In this document: positions 24,364 to 37,990 of the stretch, one piece after another
Position numbering within the stretch: position 1 is the stretch's first letter
Layout: each line of letters begins with the position of its first letter
Source of the DNA: Cornus controversa
Taxonomy: Eukaryota > Streptophyta > Magnoliopsida > Cornales > Cornaceae
DNA length: 64,000 nucleotides
Reading direction: 5' to 3'
Assembly: GCA_026545225.1 (NCBI GenBank)
Contig: CM048845.1
Location: 92,320,533 to 92,384,532 of the forward strand
Translations under genes and position numbers: made by a program
Notes under the pieces: generated by a model
Seen by the model: the letters and a program-made list of their open reading frames with translations, nothing else
Told to the model about the DNA's origin: nothing
Databases searched by the model: none

Positions 24364-26398
24364 GATGTGTTGTTAGCTCAAGTGGGTAAAACTAGTACTA
24401 ATAGTATTTGGACACTTGAGGCTGAAGCAGCTTAATTAATGGGAAAGGTAAGAGAGAATATATATATATATATATATGCGCGTGTGTATTTGTTGAAGGG
24501 TTCTGGTTTAGAAGACTTGGAAAGAAGTCTTATGACCTTGTACTTATAACCAACCACCTATTTTTTATTTGCTTGCCAAGATTCTTCTGTATTACAATAT
24601 AGAAATCTTTCAAGTCTAGAATGATATAATGTAATACTCTATTTTTGTTATATTGAGTCTTAGGTCTAATTTATAGGTTAGAGTGAAATGACATAGTCTC
24701 TCCCTTGACTTTGAATAGGTCAGTGGTGAAATTACTTTAAGGGATGTACAAGCTATTTCTTCCTAGTTTCCTCTTTTTGGGGTCTGTGTTTCCTTCTAAT
24801 TTCATGTAGATTTATTTCTGGGATCTGAGGAAAAGAAGCTTATATGTGGAGGGCCTCCTTATCCAAAAAGTATGTCCTTTACTTTTAAAGATGCACACTT
24901 CCTTTGATGCAAGAGGGGATGTTCCTGAGGAAACTTCTCAATCCATGGAACATGAAATTAAAGGAAAGGAAACGTGAAAATCGTTGCCAACAAGACTAAA
25001 ACTAGCATTCAAAAAAGAAACAAGAAGCTAGAGCAAGTTGGAAAGGAAGGAAAAATGTAAGAAATGAAGAGGAACGAGGAAGGAAAGGGATCCTTTTCAT
25101 TCGGTAGAGAGAAAGAAGGGAAAGAGAGGAGGAAAGCCTTTCCAACGCATCTCTTCTTCTAAAAAGTTTTCTCTCTCTCTCATTTCTCAAACACACACTC
25201 ACAATATTGTCTCTAACTGTACTCGAATTCTCAACCTCCTCTATCTTGGAAAAGAGAGGTCATAACATTCACACTAATATCTTTTACAATTTTTTTTATT
25301 TTTATTTTCCATTTTTATCCTACCCAAAAAGTCACTTTTTTTCTTCTTTTTTTGGGTATAATAGTCAAATCACTGAGCATTGCCTTTCATTCTCTCTTAT
25401 TTCTTTCCTACTCAACTAAATAATACAAAGAAAGGACACCTTCCATTGCTCTTAGGTTCCTTTTCATTTTTCAACTATTTATCCTTCCTATCAAATGAAT
25501 GGAACTTTATGCTTTTTGTTAGAAGAAAGGATTGAGGAATAATAATAAAGAGGAGGAATGGAAGAAGCTTTCTTTGTTTTGATTGGAAGGAAGGAAGAGA
25601 AAAGTGGGGTGAAGAATTATCTGTCCAAAATTGAGTGTAAAAGATGAGGGAAAGAAAGAAAAGCTAGACTACAAATATCTATACCAATTCTAACCATTAG
25701 TTTTTACAAAATCACTTGTTAAGGCCTACTAAAAATCTTACTAGTATGATGAGGATATATTGGTAATTATCTATAACATGATAAAGTAATTCTATGGAGA
25801 GGTAGTTTAGCAACATGATAATGTCTCATAGTGAGAAACCAAACTCATATCAATGAACCCATCTTGAAGAGTCTTGGGACAGAAAGAAATAACGGCGTCA
25901 ATGCATTTTTTCTTGCAACGATTCCATTTTTCCTTGTTTGACGGCCCATGAGCCCATACTTTGAAACAAGTGGCCCATAGCTTTTTCCTTATTATATTCT
26001 AGTCAAAGTCTCTATTTGTTGTTTCGTCAAATTGCTGATGGTTTACTATTTGCTAACCCTTACGTCATAAAACAACCATAGTCCAAACCAAAAATAAGAA
26101 TATAAATTGTAATTAAACCCAATGAATTTTTTTTATTTTTTAATAAAAAAAACTAGAATTTCCTTTAAGGTAAATGTTAATATAAAAGAGCCTAAATTAA
26201 TTTTACTGTAGGACAAGGAAAGGCCAACCAAAAGGTTAGTGGAGTCTAAAAACAACTTTATTCATCGTTGCCTTTGGCTACTTCCCTGTGTTTTGAAAAC
26301 GTTTAATGACATGGACTACTGATTGTTAAAGCATCTAAAAACACTTGTCTCTAAAATTTTCACGCCTATTTCCACTTTATAGCCTAGCCTTGAAAGAA

Positions 26399-26448
<50 letters not shown>

Positions 26449-27313
26449 TCTTCTCAACAACTTGAATATGCACAAAATTAATATTTTATCAACCCAACTG
26501 GAAGAAGCTATATCATTCCACCAGAACATTCTAAGTAACGTGTTCTTAAGAGAAATTGACTGAAAAATTGTAAAATTAAATTTTTTTTTCATAAGCTAAT
26601 TTTCTACTTGGAAGTCATGCATTAGAGTTTTCAAAAATGAATCATTTAACTACATTTAAAAGTTGAAGGTACATGCTTGGTTTGTCAAAGTCATATATTC
26701 TAATCAAGACTAGGACCTCTTGCCAATGGTAGAATTTGGAGTAATTTCTAGGGGCATGTATCGTGTATGTGTCATTTTCTCACTTCCCAAACAAGGCTTC
26801 TTACCAAATTAAATATATTAAACATGACCCCTAAGGTTTTGCTTTAGGAGCAAATCTTTAAATTGTTCTAAATTTCTTGAACATTGACCAAATTATTAGA
26901 ATACCTTATATACTACTTATTATGCAACTTACATTTTTTATATACATAAATTACTTTTCAAATAATAATAGAAACATCTAATCTAACTCATATAATCCTT
27001 GTGGAATTTTGTAACATGGTGGAGCATAAAATCAATTTACAATATATATTTGGTGCCGGTGGAAAAAAAGAGAAAATTGAGTGGCCAACAAGTGATTACA
27101 GAAACATCATATTAGGGTCACCTTGTGAATAGGATTGAAACTGTAGCATATATGCAATTAGAAAAACATAGGTGTAGTAGGGCCATTTAGGGTATTAGAA
27201 AACCAAATTTCGGGGTGCTTCAAATGTAAGAGATCTTTGGACATAAACTTTTGAGGGCCAGAATAATTATTTCACACAGATGATTATTAATTTATTTATT
27301 GTCTGTTTGTCCC
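24364..27313. other. Spacer upstream of the kinase gene
   Basis: The first few hundred bases hold the kinase promoter, with a (TA)n tract near 24457-24478. About 24960-25640 is unusually rich in GGAAGG/AGAGAG and its complement and may be a decayed MITE, but I could not find ends. A (GT)n(TA)n microsatellite is at 26399-26446. No gene recognised in about 2.9 kb. Confidence 0.6.
26399..26446. repeat. Compound (GT)n(TA)n microsatellite
   Basis: About 10 GT units followed directly by about 14 TA units. It creates overlapping Tyr-Ile and Thr-His frames that are not genes. Confidence 0.9.
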
Positions 27314-27316
27314 TAA

Positions 27317-28116
27317 GGCTATATTTGGTACAATGGAAAAGAAATAAGAACATTAGTTAGAAGAGAAAAAAATGATAGTGTTAACATTTTCTGGTATTTG
27401 ATTGATTAATAAAGAAAAAGAAATGAAATATAGTTAATATGTTTGGAAGAAAAAAGAAGGAAATTATTTTAAATAATTTATCACCATAGGCTTTTATATT
27501 TAAAAAACAACTATTATATTTTTTCAAAATAAGGATAAAATTGGTATTAACAAAGTTTCATTAAAAATTGTTAGTTTTTCCTTCCATTTTCATGGGCCGT
27601 ACAGGCCTACTAAAACACAAACAAGCTGAACCCAAGAAAAAATTAAGTCCAAGTTTAGAAGATAAATCAAACCGCCCCAAGGAACAATTTAAAAAGGACA
27701 GAATGGGTTGGGTCTTTGAAAGAAGGCTAAGTGACCTAGCTTAGACATCAATTCAAGTTTAATTAGGAATACAAATTCTTGAGAGAAAAGAAAGGTGTAA
27801 ATCTAAAAGGATTCAAGTTTCAAACTTTTATAAATAGAAGAAAATATTAATAAGAAATGATCCTCTTTTCTAAACAAAATATTAAATTCTTCAATCTTTG
27901 AGTGTGTACAATAGATTAATTGGTTGAGATTAGTCAAGTAATTTTTTGTACTAACAATAACAAAACTTGCTCCTTATCCTTTAGGCCATCCCTTCAAATC
28001 TATCCGTTCCTTTTTTTTTTTCTTTCAAATTTTTATACCAAACACAAAAATCACATCCCTTCGTTACCTTTCTTTTCTTTTCCTTTCCTTCTGTCTCTTT
28101 CCAACCAAACCGTGCC
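27317..28116. mobile_element. PIF/Harbinger-like element with TAA duplication
   Basis: The left end GGCTATATTTGGTACA and, inverted, the right end GGCACGGTTTGGTTGG are imperfect inverted repeats. The flanks are TAA on both sides (27314-27316 and 28117-28119). The two arms are pyrimidine/purine-biased, while the middle (about 27590-27990) differs in composition and may be a nested insertion. No transposase frame. Length 800 bp. Confidence 0.65.
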
Positions 28117-28229
28117 TAAATGTTAATACATACTATAGAGGTATGTCAAAACATGTGTATTCTTGTATTTTTAGTTGTGATTGGTTCTCTTTATTTGTCT
28201 TTGCATTTTCATTGTACACCACATGATCC

Positions 28230-28830
28230 TTTATGATTTTAAGCGTTTCAACTTGTAACACTGTGGGCCCCTCGAAATACCGCGGCCCGTATAACCAGTC
28301 CAATCCCTGTGGACTATGAATTGGACCAACGCAACACAAGCCCAAACACTATGCCATCAAGTCCAGTCCAAACATGCCAATCCAAGAGGACATAAGTCCT
28401 TAGCAAACACAATAAAATCAACCCCAACATGCCCATGTTCGCCACTTACTAGATAATCATTATCATAGCCCACATCTTACTTCAAGGGATAGTTATTCAC
28501 TCCGCACAGATAAGACCTGAACAAGTCCAACAGACACAATGATGAAGAGGGAGATGGCCTCTGAAAGATCAAAGAAAATAAGACAAGAGCAAGGAAGACT
28601 ATAAAAAGGGAGAGAGGAATAGAGAGAAAGGGTTGTTGTTGTTGGATTTTTTTATTCTCTAGTGAAAAGAAAGAATATTTCAAGAACTTGTATTTGTCCC
28701 ATTTCAGTCAAAGTTCAATATACATCCAACCACCATTTATACAGTAACTTGAGTGTTTGAGCATCTACAAACACCCACTTGGGAATATTCATGTGTAACT
28801 ATCGGGAGACTCAATATGAAGTTGTTGGGG
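28230..28830 (+). repeat. Possible LTR fragment or solo LTR
   Basis: A TATA-like CTATAAAAAGGGAGAG near 28600 is followed by a T-rich stretch, then CCATTTCAGTCAAAGTTC, then GTTTGAGCATCTACAAACAC. This order resembles the U3-R-U5 part of a plant LTR. A TGTAACACTG start near 28255 is possible. I found neither a matching CA end nor a target duplication, so this is a weak call. Confidence 0.3.
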
Positions 28831-29475
28831 GTGCAGATATTATGTGGTTGCTTATGCAAGAAACAAAATGTTTTTGTCTAAAAGAACAACATGCCCTCCA
28901 CTAGTTTGGTTTCAAGAGGAATCTTAATGACAAATCAAGGTTTGTTTCCCACAAAAAAAAAAGGCTGAAAATAAAGCCCAACACTAGCAACCAAGATATA
29001 GCCACCCATATAAATTAGTGAAGTGTGGTTGATATCTCGCTGTCAACAAATTAACATAATTTTGATATGAACACGATTAGAATCAATCCAAACTCAAAAG
29101 TTTCATATTATATTCGAGTAGTAGAATTTATCACCCCTAATTAAAAACAACCATTTTATGCAAAACATTATCATCTGTTGGAGATTTCACCACCTTGTGA
29201 AAATGGGGTGAACAGTACACCAAATAAATGGTATTCCCATACATTAAAATGGGTTAAAAACTTTTAACTGAATAATTATTTATATAACATATGATATCAT
29301 ACTGCACTATGGTTACAATTATGACCTCTCTGCATATACATTATACAATATCTACTTTGGTAAAATATATTGCATATACAACCTAAAATATAACATAAAT
29401 TAATGTAGTGAACCCACTTCAAACCAAACTCTCAATGGGCCCTTACAGGCCTTGTTTGGGCTTGGGTAGTTGGGG
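28831..29475. other. Region downstream of the lipoxygenase gene
   Basis: AT-rich, with no reading frame of interest. The part next to 29475 should contain the lipoxygenase 3' UTR (minus strand). Nothing else seen. Confidence 0.6.
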
Positions 29476-32400
29476 TCATATAGACACACTATTAGGAACA
29501 CCTCTACATGTGACCCCAGGTTCGGAACTCGGAGCAAGTAGCTCGTACGGTAACACCCCAGCTCCACACCTGTTCCTCAGCCTCGTATCAGCGTTCCTTT
29601 TCTCGATTTCCTTCTCTATCCGTCCGATCTCCGCCGAGAACCCGTAAAACGCCTCGATCATATCCGCATCACCGGACCAGGTCGACGGCTGGTTTCGCTC
29701 GCCGATGTACTCCTCGTCCGGCGAGTGAGTCGAGAGCGTGTCGACCACGGCCATAAACTTCGTTGACTGCAACAAACTCGGCAACGCCGAGAGGAAGAAC
29801 TTCTGTGGATCGGCGTGGAAAACGGCGTACTCGGGGTCGTTTTCCTCTGGAATTAATCGGCGCATGAGAGGTGGGCGATTGGGGACGTAACCACCATAGG
29901 GGTACTGACCGAAGTTCAGCGCGGCGTGCTGCGCAGACGCAAGCCAAATGAGAGTGGTGAGGATGGAGACGAGATCGTCACCGTTGGATAGAGATGGCCA
30001 CCAGGACGCGTGGCGGAGATCAGCGTGGCCCACGTTGATGGACTCGGAGTACCAGGCTTGTAGCTCTTTGTCGTTGCGGATTAGGTTTGAGTCTGGGTAG
30101 TAATGGGTCACGTAGGTTCGGACCCAGTTCTCGATGGAGGCCCAGATCAAAAGCCCATCAGCTGCATATGGATAGTCCTCGAGTAGGAGCTTCAGTCCAT
30201 GTGGCTGTGTGGGGTCCGGTACTGCCATACCCCTGCATAAATTAAATCAGAACCGTTAATTAAATTCAATCAGATCAGTATCTCAAAGTTGCATATTTAA
30301 TACAGTACAGTAGTAGTAAATATTAGTATATAAGTATTAAATGGTAGTTGTAATTTTCTTACCTACGGATGAGATCAGCTGGGAGGCCCTCTAAATCAAA
30401 GCGCCAAGTCTTATAAGCAGCAGCACTGATGTCCATGCAGTAGCGTCCAGGAGTGAAGCAAGACTCGATCACACCATCAGCGTTGATTAAGTTTTGGCGG
30501 GCCAAGGCATTGATCTCCAATGTGTATCTCATGTGTGGGTCCAGAAGCTTGAATATTGGGTGCATCGCACTCATTTGCCTATGCGCTGCCAATATGAACG
30601 GTTCCAAGCACGCGTGGGTCCTCAACCTGTAGTTAAAAAAAGAAAAGGGGGATAATTTAGTAAATTCACTCACACAACACAAAAACATATGTTGATGATA
30701 CAGTGTGTAAATTAATAATTAACTCAACCAACCCAAAATTTGCATTTGTTTTAGCTAGGTTCATGCTTACCAGTGATTAACAAGTTGATGAACACCTGCG
30801 TCGTTGGAGCACACATGGGCTTTGGCCAGCTGCCACTTCCAATTGTTGGTGGCGTCGACTGGTGGCGTGATGACACTCTTTGACCCGGAACTGGGTCCGG
30901 CCGGTGGACGGCTGAGCTCTATGGCAATGGGCTTGAGAGTGCCCAATGGGGTCGAGAAAAAGATGGTCCGAGTCGCATATGACTTGCGTCCATCAAGAGC
31001 ATTTATACGGTCAAGAAACGGAAGGTAAACGTCGTGGTAATCCACTATGAATAGCTTATTTTCCTCCAAGGCCTGTTCCAAATTACAAAAACCACCGTTA
31101 AGAGCAAGAGCAAGAGCAAGAATCGAGTAGACTAAGGACCACGGTAGTATTGTTTTAACACGAGTCAAGATTAAAAACTCAGAAGCTTCTGATGGATGGT
31201 CACCTGTTGTACGGTCATGCCATTGAGATGACCCAAAATGTGTTCTTCTTTTAGGGCGGACTCTTGTGGACCGTAGATTTCGGGATCAAGATTGCTCACT
31301 GGTGGGAACACTTGAAGCCTCTCTATGTTGACGGGATTTACCCCTGCTAATGCTTGGCGGCCAAATTCGTCATCTCGCAGCCATGCAAATTTGTCCTCTG
31401 TAACGAGTTGATCACAAGTTAGTTTTATCAAATTGCCATCACAAATCATATATAATATACAGTAATTATGCAAAAGCCCATGCTAAAGTCTTGTTTGGTT
31501 CTATTATTTTATAGCTACCTCGTGAGAATCGTGAAAAAAGTAAGTATAATTGTTCACATTTGTTCTAAATATAAGATCTTTTCATAAATAATAATAATAA
31601 TAATAATTACTGGATTTTACTTGCAATAGAGGTTTTAAGAATATTACTACTCACTTGACAGTATCTTGGGAGTGTCATATTTGAGAAGACCACCCTGGGT
31701 TGTTTCTTGTATTTTGGTGACTGCTTTGGGTAATGGGAGCTTCTTCAAGAGCTCATCCTGCAACCCTAGTTTCAGCAGGAGACCTTCACTGTAAAGGCTG
31801 TCGATGTCGGAAAAACCTTTAAAATCATGGTTGCTTGATGAGATATTGGCCATCAATTGAGGTATCAAGTTATGAAGGACTGCTTTGAGCCTCCCAGCAG
31901 AGAATGATTCTTGTTTGGACTCCTCAAATTGTTCGTCCCTTGGCACATACATTGGCAATGGCTTCTCCACACGGCTCTCTGCATGCATGTCTGCAGCACA
32001 AACAATACATTTTTTCATTACATTACATTTATATATGTTTGTGTATGCAAACCCAAAACATAAGAAAGTAGACTTGGTCATTATTATTTAGGGACAGTTT
32101 TGGTCATCTTAATCCAGTTTCATTTAGTGAGCAAAGGCCATTTCATATCATAGTTTCATTGGTCACTCTGTCATTATATTAGACAAAATTGTAAATATAT
32201 GTATCCATATTATATAAACTTAAAACAAGACTAACTTAAACTAAAGAAGTAAACTAAACTTGGCGACATACTTTTCTTCTTCATTTCAAGTATAATATAA
32301 TGCCCATTTTAATCTCAGCTTCATTTCATGTATGAAGCAAAGAGAAATTTTACCCATCCCATCCTTATTTAACAAACTAAAGAACAATGTTGTATGAACT

Positions 32401-33267
32401 AATTATTATACCAAAAATCTATATTGTCTCAACTAAAATGATTTTTATTGTCTCATTAATTAATGTCAGAATTGTCATAAACAAGCGACATCCTGAATAG
32501 AATTGGAGAAAGGAGACTCACCAGTATCAGTTGGAACACGACCGGTGCGACACCGCCTAGGGTATGGGATGTTTTCACCTCCAAGTTTTGGCCGACCAAA
32601 ATCGATTCCCTTATCCGGATTTCCGAGATCATTGTATATATCATAATCGTATATCCTGTCTGATAATTTTCTGGCACCTTCACCATCACCCCTCAATTCT
32701 CTCAGCTCCTTTTCTCTCAGTGCTTTCAATCCCGCCGGTGTCTCACCAGGTAGATATGGCTGTACAAATGAAGGAATTCAAAACATCAGTTTTTATAGTC
32801 CGGAAAAAATCAGTGTATTTAACTAGGAGCTTTCAATAGCCAAAAATGGACAAGACGAGTAGTTTTGGTTGGTACTGGCTTGAAGTAGTTCGTTTCACAA
32901 TAACCATTTATGTGAATCTGAATTAATGACACAGGCCAAACTGATATAAAGCTGAATCTTATCTTTGATACTCATTATCATCAGAGAAATGAAATTGATT
33001 CTATTGTGACTAAGGGAGAGCCATATTTTTCAAAAAAGTAAAGTAAATCATACCCAACTCTTTTGACCAAAAAACAATGTAATTTAGGCAAACCTTGGAG
33101 GAGATTGCCATGATTTACCCAAACAATGAAGAGCCCCAAACAACTTGTATATAATAATTCAATTGTTTCAACTTTCAAGCCTTTAACAATTTTTGTGATG
33201 GTTAACTAAGTTGACAATGAAAGGACAAGTGACTTTAACCAAACACCCGAGAGAGAGAGAAAGAGAT

Positions 33268-33300
<33 letters not shown>

Positions 33301-34455
33301 TGACCATTCAAAATAGGGTGCCATGAATTGTCAACTTAGATACTTTGCCAAAATTCAAAGCAACAAAATATGGTTTGACTTGGCTAGAATGTAGAATTGA
33401 ATGACAAGAATAATAAAATAGGAGGAAAATATGGAAGGGAAGAGAAAATGATGAGAATTAATTCTTACCTGATTGGAAAAGAAAACCCTTTTCCCAGGAT
33501 GATCTTTCTTAGATTGCACCCATGAATTGCAGGGGAAGTGGACTGGACCACAAGCAAACCCTTCAATGGTTATACTCTCCAAGAAGAACTCTCTCTGGTG
33601 CTTGTTGCTCACTGTGATTGCTCCTGGAATCCCAAAGTTTGAGTCCACAGTGAACTCTGCTATATAATTAACCCTCTCTGATTTCACATTTGATTTCTTT
33701 GCCCAATCCTTCAACACAGCTCCATTGCTTCTCTTTGGAGCTTTGGTTTCTTCATCACATAAAAATAACCCAATTCAATACAACTCTCAGCATAGATGAT
33801 TCAATAACACACAACAACAAAAACCCAGAAAACAACACTAACTAATTCAATCAAATCAGTGCTAACAAAGCCCTTATTATGAGTCATTTAGACAATTGGT
33901 CAAAAAACTGTGAGTACCCAAAACAAGAAAAGTGAGCACCATACAAAAAATTGATTTCTGGATCAAAATTGACAATGAAAAGCTCAAAAGATGAAACATT
34001 TGAGAAGAAAACAAAAGGGTTTGTTTGGACCAAAAATTAGCAAATTATACGAGATTGGCAGAAGTAGAGAATCGCTTACTTGGATCAACTTCTGTGCTGA
34101 GAAGCTCTAACACAACATTCCTTCCAATCTTGTCGGTGAAAGCATCCAAATGCTTCACAATTGTCTCCTTCAAGTCCTCCTTGTGCTTGTTCCTCACAGT
34201 CACAACAGCCCTCACCTTGAATTTCACTGCCTTTTCGGGCACAATTTTCACCAATTTCTCACTAATAGCCGCCACAGGACCTCTCACAACCTTGTTCAAT
34301 CTCAACCTTCTATTCTCCAAAGGAACCAGAACTGGGTTGACCAAGAACAGGTTCTTCTTATTGTCAAAACTAGAATTCAAAACAACTCTGGATGAAACAA
34401 AAAATGATGATCTCTCCATCAAAGAAGAACCCATAATTTCTTTAGTTAGTGCCAT
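29476..34455 (-). CDS. LOX3/4: Plastid 13-lipoxygenase (LOX3/LOX4 type), 8 exons
   Basis: 13-lipoxygenases oxygenate linolenic acid in plastids, the first committed step to jasmonate and green-leaf volatiles. Exons in transcript order: 34455-34080, 33749-33469, 32759-32522, 31990-31655, 31397-31204, 31072-30771, 30626-30363 and 30232-29476, giving 915 aa with all phases exact. The first 60-70 residues are Ser/Lys/Arg-rich and look like a transit peptide; Met8 is an alternative start. A PLAT/LH2 domain follows (about 80-230), including [20 protein letters not shown], then the lipoxygenase domain. Iron ligands are present: His570 and His575 in VHQLVNHW, His766 and Asn770 in [10 protein letters not shown], and C-terminal Ile915 (NSVSI). 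The length matches the roughly 920 aa of Arabidopsis LOX3 and LOX4. LOX4 is, as I recall, the MORF7 neighbour there. It is probably jasmonate- and wound-inducible; see the promoter entry. Confidence 0.96.
33241..33300. repeat. GA-rich microsatellite in lipoxygenase intron 2
   Basis: Imperfect (GA)n of about 50 bases on the + strand, (TC)n in the transcript, between exons 2 and 3. Confidence 0.9.
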
Positions 34456-34700
34456 CTTAACTCTCTGTATTTTATCACACTCTCTCTCTCTCTCTAAAAA
34501 AAAAAAAGTAGATATATGCGTTTGTTCTTTGTTGTTCAGAGAGGAGTGAGGAGAGAGAAATTAAAGCTGACGACGAAGTGGGATGGTGTATGGTGGATCT
34601 AGATATGAGTATATATAGGAAGAGAGAGAGGGAGAGAAAAAAAAGTGATTTTAACGTAAGATCTCACCGTCCACACGTTTTACATTTTGTTCTTGCGACT
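34456..34700 (-). promoter_or_regulatory. Promoter and leader of the lipoxygenase gene
   Basis: Read on the minus strand, a TATA box CCTATATAT lies at 34619-34611. It is followed by a leader of about 130 bases with a poly-T stretch and an (AG)n tract next to the ATG. An AACGTG hexamer (34679-34674), the T/G-box bound by MYC2-type factors in jasmonate-responsive genes, lies about 55 bases upstream of the TATA box. The elements are seen directly; their activity is inferred. Confidence 0.5.
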
Positions 34701-36101
34701 GGTCTCTGTTTACTTGCACCTTTTATTTATGTTTGTTTTGAGGCTGCCGAGTCAAAACGAGTTTCAGGTTTCGGAGTAGAAACGCGGTGTGGGAAGCAAT
34801 GGAGAAAGTGGGGAATATATTTTTGTTGATGGACCTAGATCTCCTTGTCTTTTACAGGAATGTCAATCAAGTTGCTGTTCATATAAAAGTTGCATGCATT
34901 TAAGTCATGTTTTGTGCTAATGGAATAATTTTAAACCGCTAATGTAACAAATTTATATCATGAATCCAATAATTTTAAATTAACAATGCAAGAATTGTAA
35001 CTGTGTTATATTCTCAATTTAATAATATTATGTCATTACAATATGTTATAACATGTTGTATGAATGCTATATTTTTAAAAAAATGTTAAATATCTCGAAT
35101 TTATGTGACAGGTGATATGATTGTTAGTTAATTTAAAAATAGATATCAACATGTATATTAGACTATCAGAACTCTATGCATGGAAGAATCTCATCAATAC
35201 TAACTCACTATTTTATTTTATCTCTTAAAATAATACGTTATGTCACATGTCATATAGATTAGAGATATATTTCAGAATATTTATTCGAGACCTATAACAT
35301 TGCTCATATTTTTAATACAAGAACATGTTTACAAAATCTTTAAGAAATGGCTGGTAGTTTTTGTAATTTCTCCTTTTAGAAGAATAGAATTCTACTGCAA
35401 TTTCAAAATATATTACAAGTTAAAAAAATAATATAAATTTTTTTTAACTAAAAAAGGGCACCAATATAAGAATTAGTAATTTCATTGGTGATAAAGTGAA
35501 TAAAAGAAGTAAAAATAATATAATAATAATAATAATACATTATACTATTATTTTTTAATGTATTTCCTGTTATATATGTATTTTTCTTTTTTTTTATCTG
35601 TGGCAATTGTATTTTGTAACATTCGCAAGGTCTAAAATGATAGCACTTGATTCACGAGGAATTGTGTGTATTAAAAATTTTCAAATTATTATGGAGTTGA
35701 AAAGTGGTTAATGGATGAATTGATTTTTTATGAAAATTTAAAAAAATTAGTAATGAGTGGCGAACATTTTGTGTTGTCAATAAGTGATTGATGGGTGGTT
35801 TCTTTCACTCTCTCTCTCTCTCACACACACACACACTGAAAATGTAAAGAATAAAAAGGGCTTTTTGTCCTGTCGAGAAATGATAGAGAAAAAAGTAGCC
35901 TGTCAAAATTATTAGGCATAGAGTAGAACAGTTGATCGGAATCTCGTCTCATGGAGCCCGGACTTAATGGGTCATAAACAGTTCGACTGATCCACCAAAT
36001 GCTTCATTGTTATGGTTATACTAGTATTAATACTTCAGTTCCTCTCCACTTGAGCTAGTTCCGGCCCATGCTATTTTATACCAGCACCTAATTTGGGAGC
36101 A

Positions 36102-36105
36102 TATA

Positions 36106-36158
<53 letters not shown>
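36102..36158. repeat. Interrupted (TA)n microsatellite
   Basis: Three blocks of TA separated by single TACA interruptions. Confidence 0.85.
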
Positions 36159-37685
36159 CAATTAACCCTCTTTAAAAAGAAAAATACAAAAAAAAATAAA
36201 TAAAGGGACATGATTGAGGGACAGAAATAAAGAAATGTAAGTAGGAAAATAAAAGTCGAATGAGTTGTTGAAGGCATATATAGATAAGATACCTTTTAAT
36301 TTTGGAATAAGAGATATTGGTGTCTGTCCACATTTATCATTAATGCAGCAAGGCCATGGTGTGATGGCCAACCATATATGATGGCATCACCAATCACACA
36401 AAATAGGGGATTAATTGGGAACTTCTTGTTTCCTAGCTACTTATTATTATTATTATTCCAAACCTCTCTATATCTTTTTGCACACAATTACAATAATTAA
36501 TTGAACTAATCATGGATACCTTTCTTTTGGGAGAAATTCACCGTCACACATACTAACTATGCAAATATTCTAACACGAATTGATTTATCTGTAAGACAAT
36601 TTATCATGATTGAAACAAATGCATCTAAGACACGTCTAAAATGTGGTAAACCTATCCGTGTAAAAAATATTATTTTTCAAAAGAAAAAAGTATAAGAGAA
36701 AGTGTATAAAAAAGGTTGACGCTCTTGAAGAGAAGATGTTGTCATTATCATATATGGTTGTCTTTATCAATACATTTTGAGTTAAACATATCTTAAACAC
36801 ATTAAAAATAAAACCAAATCTCCGTAAACAAACATATTTCCATGATAGAATGTAATAGACATGAAAGGCATCTCTTGTGTATTGAAAGGCCAAACCCCAT
36901 TACTATTTGTGGATTTACTAATGAATGCTTTGTATAACCAAATTGATCCAGGATGCTATAAACGCATATATTTTCAAGTTGTCATGGTTACGAAAGATTA
37001 AAGCAGCCCCTTTTTTTCCCAATATAAAGGGACACATGGGACCATTACTTGACGTAGTAGTAAAAGGTTTGTGCTCTTAAATGTGAGAATACAAACTCAA
37101 ATAATTAAAAAATTCACTTTGTACAAATGATGTCATTTCATACTTGTTTATCAATCACAATTTGAGAACAGTTAAATAATTATTCTATTTTTGATGTTAA
37201 AGCATTTGTAATACGGTAGTTTGAAACTAATCAAAATATTAATGAAACTGTTTTAGCATTATTTTACATAAAATAATTAAATTTAAAATCAAACTCCTAT
37301 TCTTTCTTCTTAGCACGGGCCAAAGTAATGATACATATATAAATAACTAGAGCTCGCAATTAAGTACTCTCTTGTTCTCACATGGGCGTTGAAGGATGGG
37401 GACATAGTTGCCAATACGGATAAAGATTAGGGCACAGTGGTGGTTGTATTTTTGTAATGGTAATATTTTATAAGAAATAGTAAAAAGTATGTCGTGCTAG
37501 AATTCTCTTGATTATTAAGAGATGGGTGGTAGTGGTATGCATTACGTTTGACTACGTATCTCACGTGCCGCCAGTTCGGCAGCAAAAAATCAGCTACTAA
37601 ATTTAATTTCTTGGTCTTCAATAAGATACTACTGATGTATATGACATCTTAAACTTTTAGTATTCTGAAGAATTTCCCGGATCAT

Positions 37686-37722
<37 letters not shown>

Positions 37723-37879
37723 GTGGTTGTGTAATGTTTAATTGTTTATTGATATAAAGAAATTGATCTTATCTTAACAAAATGTACGAAATCATAGAGT
37801 TATAAGAAATAGAAACAATTTATAGGATAATTATCAAAATATACCTGTTGGGATGAAGAAAATACCAACATTCACCTTC

Positions 37880-37990
37880 TTTTTTTTTGTTTTTTTTATT
37901 AACTCACACACGTACCAGTTGGACTCGAACTCTCTTGGTTGCACATTGAGAGGTAAAGAAGATACCACTAGGCTACACCGTCTTGAGTAA
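37880..37990 (-). repeat. SINE-like tRNA-derived sequence, minus strand
   Basis: Read on the minus strand, an A-box-like TAGCCTAGTGGTATC is followed by a B-box-like GAGTTCGAGTCC and then GTGTGTGAGTTAAT with an A-rich tail (poly-T on the + strand, 37879-37900). Box spacing and the GTGTGTGAGTT tail match the copy near 6067-6164. A tRNA gene is unlikely because the arms do not pair. No clear target duplication. Confidence 0.55.

Noticed and set aside
24960-25640. GGAAGG/AGAGAG-rich region resembling the arms of the 27317 element
   Set aside because: Could be a decayed relative, but neither ends nor target duplication are visible.
29408-31028. Plus-strand ORFs opposite the lipoxygenase exons
   Set aside because: Antisense shadows of the conserved lipoxygenase reading frame.
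37905-37975. tRNA-like boxes on the minus strand
   Set aside because: Same reasoning: box motifs present, but no acceptor or anticodon pairing and a poly-A tail follows.
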